A stretch of DNA of 64,000 nt from Salarchaeum japonicum (GTDB lineage Archaea; Halobacteriota; Halobacteria; Halobacteriales; Halobacteriaceae), in assembly GCF_020614395.1 (NCBI RefSeq), contig NZ_CP085324.1, positions 873,564 through 937,563 of the forward strand, read 5' to 3'. The notes beneath the pieces were generated by a model, which worked only from the letters and a program-made list of their open reading frames with translations, made no database searches and was not told the DNA's origin. Positions 61,101 to 64,000 of this stretch are shown here, in pieces. The position numbers and the translations under genes are program-made. How positions within the stretch are numbered: the stretch's first letter is position 1; the number at the start of each line of letters is the position of its first letter.

Positions 61101-61835
61101 ATGTCTCGTGCGTTGTTCGTCGTGAGCGAGGAAGGCTACTGGGGCGAAGAGTGCGCGGAACCACTGACGACGCTCGACAGCGCAGGCTTCGATATCACGG
61201 TGGCGACGCCGTCCGGGTCGCCGCCCGTGCTGGACGAGCGCTCGGCCGACCCGGACGAGGTCGGCGAGGAGACGGCGGAGTTCGTGCGTGACGTGCACGA
61301 GAACGACGACCGACTGAACGACCCCGAGCCGCTCGCCGCGGTCGAGGCGGACGGGTACGACGCGGTCGTGTTCCCGGGCGGTCACGGCACCGCGTGGGAC
61401 GTGAATCAGGACAGGGACGCCCGTCGCCTCCTCCGGAACGCGGTCGCCGGGGACGACGGGAAAGCGCTCGTCGTCTGTCACGCGGTCGGTATCCTCGCGT
61501 TCACCTACGAAGCGCCACGCGCTTCGGAAGACGCGAGCGGTGGTGAACCGCGAGCGCGACGTGAGAACGACGGCGGCGAGTTCCTCGTGGACGGTCGCGA
61601 TGTCACCGGGTTCCCGAACGCGTGGGAGGAGGGCATCGTGGACGACTACGACCGGATGCCGGACGGCCGCAAACTCCCTTACTGGGTCGAGGACGAGGTC
61701 GAGGCGGCGGGCGGCGACTGGGACGCGGAACTCGACGCGGACACTTCCGTTACGGTGGACGGCGACCTCGTCACCGCCCGCGGCCCCGAGTCCTCCGCGG
61801 CCGCCGCGGACGCCCTCCTCGACGAACTCGACTGA
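61101..61835 (+). CDS. DJ-1/PfpI family protein with an in-frame palindromic insert
   Basis: 244 residues. Landmarks: EEGYWGEECAEPL with a conserved Glu near 16-17, VVFPGGHGTAWD (GGHG), catalytic VVCHAVGIL with C126 and H127. Relatives are Hsp31/PfpI-like glyoxalases, chaperones or peptidases. After the catalytic loop residues 136-158 (YEAPRASEDASGGEPRARRE) are low-complexity and absent from relatives; the family continues with EFLVDGRDVTGFPNAWEE. Usually the motif is CHG; here it is CHA. Activity is uncertain. Confidence 0.82.
   Translation: MSRALFVVSEEGYWGEECAEPLTTLDSAGFDITVATPSGSPPVLDERSADPDEVGEETAEFVRDVHENDDRLNDPEPLAAVEADGYDAVVFPGGHGTAWDVNQDRDARRLLRNAVAGDDGKALVVCHAVGILAFTYEAPRASEDASGGEPRARRENDGGEFLVDGRDVTGFPNAWEEGIVDDYDRMPDGRKLPYWVEDEVEAAGGDWDAELDADTSVTVDGDLVTARGPESSAAAADALLDELD
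61509..61552. repeat. Palindromic insert inside the DJ-1 gene
   Basis: CGAAGCGC-cac-GCGCTTCG (61509-61527) is a perfect 8-bp inverted repeat, followed by GCGGT-ggtga-ACCGC (61538-61552). Together they encode the extra residues 136-153. The segment is in-frame and has no stop. Confidence 0.55.
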
Positions 61836-61870
61836 GGGGAGAACTCCCACACGGCGACCGAATCACAACC

Positions 61871-61876
61871 CTTATT
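61871..61876 (+). promoter_or_regulatory. TATA box of tRNA-Met
   Basis: cttatt lies 25-30 nt before the tRNA 5' end. Confidence 0.4.
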
Positions 61877-61900
61877 CGTCGGACTCGACTACGAACTGGT

Positions 61901-61975
61901 AGCGGGATGGGATAGCCAGGAGATTCCGCCGGGCTCATAACCCGGAGATCGGTAGTTCAAATCTACCTCCCGCTA
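61901..61975 (+). tRNA. Initiator tRNA-Met (anticodon CAU)
   Basis: 75 nt ending at discriminator A (no encoded CCA). The acceptor stem agcggga pairs with tcccgct, with the A1-U72 pair typical of archaeal initiators. The anticodon arm ccggg-ctcataa-cccgg gives CAU flanked by three G-C pairs, the initiator hallmark. The T arm is ggtag-ttcaaat-ctacc. No intron. Confidence 0.95.
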
Positions 61976-61981
61976 CTTCTG
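61955..61981 (+). repeat. Attachment-like repeat, copy 1 (tRNA-Met 3' end)
   Basis: 27 bp (gttcaaatctacctcccgct then acttctg) covering the T-loop, acceptor 3' strand and 6 bp beyond. An identical copy is at 62082-62108. Such repeats of tRNA 3' ends are what integration of a mobile element leaves behind. Confidence 0.7.
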
Positions 61982-62038
61982 GCGTGAACACCGAACTCAC
62001 TTACAGGTGAGTTCGGTCGTGAACGAACTCGTACGCGA

Positions 62039-62049
62039 GTAGATTTGAA
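62039..62049 (-). repeat. Inverted copy of the repeat core
   Basis: gtagatttgaa is the exact reverse complement of ttcaaatctac, 11 bp of the duplicated tRNA 3' end, in the 100-bp spacer between the two direct copies. Confidence 0.5.
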
Positions 62050-62081
62050 TCAGGAAGTGGCGCGTACGCGGAACGACCGCG

Positions 62082-62108
62082 GTTCAAATCTACCTCCCGC
62101 TACTTCTG
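62082..62108 (+). repeat. Attachment-like repeat, copy 2
   Basis: Perfect 27-bp copy of 61955-61981. With one mismatch the identity extends 4 more bases (cgtg). It is not a functional tRNA: only the 3' portion is present. The spacer of 100 bp holds an 8-bp inverted repeat (gaactcac...gtgagttc at 61993-62014) but no ORF. Confidence 0.7.
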
Positions 62109-62205
62109 ACGTGCAGTACCTCGACCAGCGGCCGGTGTTCGAGGTTCCGGCTTCGCTTCTCGGATATCCCAAAGCGTATGCCGTCGGCCGCGGGTGTTCG
62201 TGGTG

Positions 62206-64000
62206 ATGGAGTACGGGGTCGTCGCCGCCTGGTGGGTGTTGTTGGTGGCGTTGCTCGGACTGGGGGTGCCGGCGGCGTCGCGGCTTCTCCCGGACGCGCG
62301 GGACGGCGGGGCGTTCGTCGCGCTCCCGCTCGTCGTCGTGTCCGTGACGGTGCCCGTCCTCTGGCTCGGACGGGTCTCGTTCGGTCTGCCGGTGGTTCTC
62401 GGCGTGCTCGCGGTGTTCGCGGGCGGGTCGCTGTGGCTCGCGCGCGACGGGCTCGACGTGGACGGGCGCGCGCTCGCGGCGACCCTCACGGTGTTCTCGG
62501 CGGCGTTCCTGTTCCTGATAGCGGTGCGTGCGGCCGACCCCGGCGTGTACGCGAGCGGCGGCGAGAAGTTCCTTGACTACGGACTCCTCCGGTCGCTCCT
62601 TCGCGGCGACAGCCTGCCGCCGGAGGACTTCTGGTTCGCGGGCGAGCACGTCGTCTACTACTACGGCGGCCACCTCGTCGCCGCGATTTTCACGACGCTC
62701 GCGGGAACCGACCCCCGGTTCGCGTACGGCCCGGCGCTCGCGTCGTTCTACGCGATGGCCGTCACCGCAGTCTTCGGGTTCGGGCGCGAACTCGCGCGCC
62801 GCCGCGGCTATCGGCCGCTCGCCGGTGGCGCGCTCGCGGCGCTCCTGTTCGGTCTCGCGAGTAACGTCCGCACGCCCGTTCGCGTCGTCGTCACGCTCCT
62901 CCCCGACGGCGTCGGGCGCTGGCTCGCGAACCTCGCCGGCGTCCCCTACGACGCGGCCGTCATCGACCCGGGGACGTTCTCGTATTGGCCGGCGAGCCGC
63001 GTCATCCCCGGAACAATCAACGAGTTCCCGCTGTTCGCGTACCTGAACGGCGACCTGCACGCGCACATGATGAGCGTCACCGTGCTCGTCGCCGCGCTCG
63101 CGGTGCTCTACGCGTACTGGCGCTCCGAGGGCGCGTGGCGTCGCCGCCTCCTCGTCTACGGCGCGTTCCCGCCCGTCCTCGGCCTCTTGCTCGCGACGAA
63201 CACGTGGAGCTTCCCCACCGGTGTCGGGCTGGCGTGGCTCGCGCTCGCGCTCTCCCCCCGTCCGCCGTGGACGCTCCTCCCCGAGCGCGTCCAGCCCTCG
63301 CTCGACGGCGTGCGCGCCGAGGTCGGGCGTCCCGTCGTCGCCCTCCTGCTCGTGCTTCCCGTCGTCCCGCTCGCGCTCGCGTGGACGTGGCCGTTCGTCT
63401 CCACGGTGCTCCTCGCCGGCGCGAGCAAGCAGACGCTCGCCGTCCTCCCCGAGCGCAGCCCGCTCGGGCCGTTCGTGCTCGTGCACGGCGCGTTCCTCGC
63501 CGTGTTCGCCGCGTTCCTCGCGCGGACGACCGCCCGCGACCGGGATACCCGAGCGCTCGCCGCCGGCGTCGCCGCTACAGTGCTGGCGCTCGCGGCGTTC
63601 GGCTGGCTGTTCGACCTCGTCGGCCTCGCGCTCGCCGGGCCGCTCGTCGCCGCCGGCTGGTACGCCCTCCGCCGCCGGGACGCGGGCTACGAGACGATGC
63701 TCGTCGTCGCGGGCGCGGGCCTCGTCGTGCTCGTGGAGTTCGCGTACCTGAACGACGCCGCGGGCGCGGGCCGGTTCAACACCGTGTTCAAGGTGTACGC
63801 GCAGGTCTGGGCGCTCTGGGCCATCGCCGCGGGCGTCGCGCTCGCCGGCGTCCTCCCCCACGCCCGCGACCGACTCCCCGCCCCTCGCGAACTCGACCGC
63901 GCGACCGCGCTCCGCGTCGCGCTCGTCGCCCTGCTCGTCTGCTCGCTCTGCGTGCCGTACGCGTCGCTCTCGCTCTCCCGGCACTTCGCGGACATGGGCG
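62206..64000 (+). CDS. DUF2298 (Chlor_Arch_YYY) membrane protein, partial
   Basis: 598 codons open to the end of the window, so the C-terminus is missing. Many hydrophobic helices (a dozen or more) begin at residue 8. The signature EHVVYYYGGHLVAA near 149-162 is the YYY motif that names the domain, and YLNGDLHAHMMSV near 284-296 is its conserved DLHAH loop. The family is found in archaea and Chloroflexi and resembles GT-C glycosyltransferases; lipid-linked sugar transfer is a reasonable inference. The ATG at 62206 follows two in-frame GTGs (62200, 62203) that could also start it. Confidence 0.88.
   Translation, partial: MEYGVVAAWWVLLVALLGLGVPAASRLLPDARDGGAFVALPLVVVSVTVPVLWLGRVSFGLPVVLGVLAVFAGGSLWLARDGLDVDGRALAATLTVFSAAFLFLIAVRAADPGVYASGGEKFLDYGLLRSLLRGDSLPPEDFWFAGEHVVYYYGGHLVAAIFTTLAGTDPRFAYGPALASFYAMAVTAVFGFGRELARRRGYRPLAGGALAALLFGLASNVRTPVRVVVTLLPDGVGRWLANLAGVPYDAAVIDPGTFSYWPASRVIPGTINEFPLFAYLNGDLHAHMMSVTVLVAALAVLYAYWRSEGAWRRRLLVYGAFPPVLGLLLATNTWSFPTGVGLAWLALALSPRPPWTLLPERVQPSLDGVRAEVGRPVVALLLVLPVVPLALAWTWPFVSTVLLAGASKQTLAVLPERSPLGPFVLVHGAFLAVFAAFLARTTARDRDTRALAAGVAATVLALAAFGWLFDLVGLALAGPLVAAGWYALRRRDAGYETMLVVAGAGLVVLVEFAYLNDAAGAGRFNTVFKVYAQVWALWAIAAGVALAGVLPHARDRLPAPRELDRATALRVALVALLVCSLCVPYASLSLSRHFADMG

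Noticed and set aside
62082-62108. Second tRNA-Met gene.
   Set aside because: Only the 3' 21 bases of the tRNA are present; no acceptor 5' strand, D arm or anticodon arm exists nearby.
1-64000. CRISPR array, rRNA operon, complete insertion sequence or replication origin.
   Set aside because: No regularly spaced repeat set, no rRNA-like sequence, no transposase or integrase ORF and no Orc1/Cdc6 gene or origin repeats were seen.

Overview
The window is chromosomal DNA from a haloarchaeon (class Halobacteria). Almost every protein is acidic (Asp/Glu-rich, Lys-poor) and encoded at high GC. Many starts are leaderless, with a TATA-like box about 25-30 nt upstream. The gene set is archaeal: an RPA operon with its COG3390 partner, SRP RNA, RNase P component 4, the archaeal GHMP shikimate kinase, ether-lipid enzymes, phosphomevalonate decarboxylase and Tat-type lipoproteins. 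I cannot fix the genus from sequence alone. Two genes run off the window edges: a DUF2267 gene on the left and a DUF2298 membrane protein on the right.

Layout. 0-2.7 kb: small conserved proteins and a glutaredoxin-thioredoxin reductase fusion. 2.6-8.5 kb: a PHP phosphoesterase and two riboflavin/F420-pathway enzymes (ArfC- and ArfB-like) flanking the rpa1-rpap1-phosphoesterase operon. 8.6-13.8 kb: an Lhr-type helicase, a PAS histidine kinase/HalX response regulator pair and a HAD phosphatase. 13.9-18.6 kb: a lipoprotein/ABC-2 exporter cluster and shikimate kinase-chorismate mutase. 18.6-19.9 kb: an exported beta-propeller protein.

19.9-25.2 kb: a same-strand cluster of beta-carbonic anhydrase, Lrp-type regulator, DabB and DabA, which I read as an inorganic-carbon uptake module. 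25.3-32 kb: cold-shock protein, DGGGP synthase, CoA-binding protein, cysteine synthase, SRP RNA, MscS channel, YhbY protein, a small gene behind a DtxR-like palindrome, RNase P component 4 and a second AT-rich beta-propeller lipoprotein. 32-47.8 kb: two GT4 glycosyltransferases, an NDH-2-like oxidoreductase, phosphomevalonate decarboxylase, aldehyde dehydrogenase, endonuclease III, M42 and M28 peptidases, a polyprenyl synthase, an NAD-kinase-like protein, a truncated TrxR-like flavoprotein and CoaBC.

47.8-53.7 kb: a complete seven-gene Mrp-type Na+/H+ antiporter operon (mnhA-G) with nearly every junction overlapping. 53.8-61 kb: a purine phosphoribosyltransferase and a five-gene peptide ABC transporter (dppABCDF). 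61.1-64 kb: a DJ-1/PfpI protein with an unusual palindromic in-frame insert, initiator tRNA-Met with a duplicated 3' end that looks like an integration scar, and the DUF2298 protein.

The most interesting items are the CA-Lrp-DabB-DabA cluster, the tRNA-Met duplication with its inverted core copy, the glutaredoxin-TrxR fusion, the DtxR-like operator at 30.08 kb, the palindromic insert in the DJ-1 gene and a compact multi-hairpin intergenic element at 45.65 kb. No CRISPR array, rRNA operon, intact insertion sequence or replication origin was recognised.
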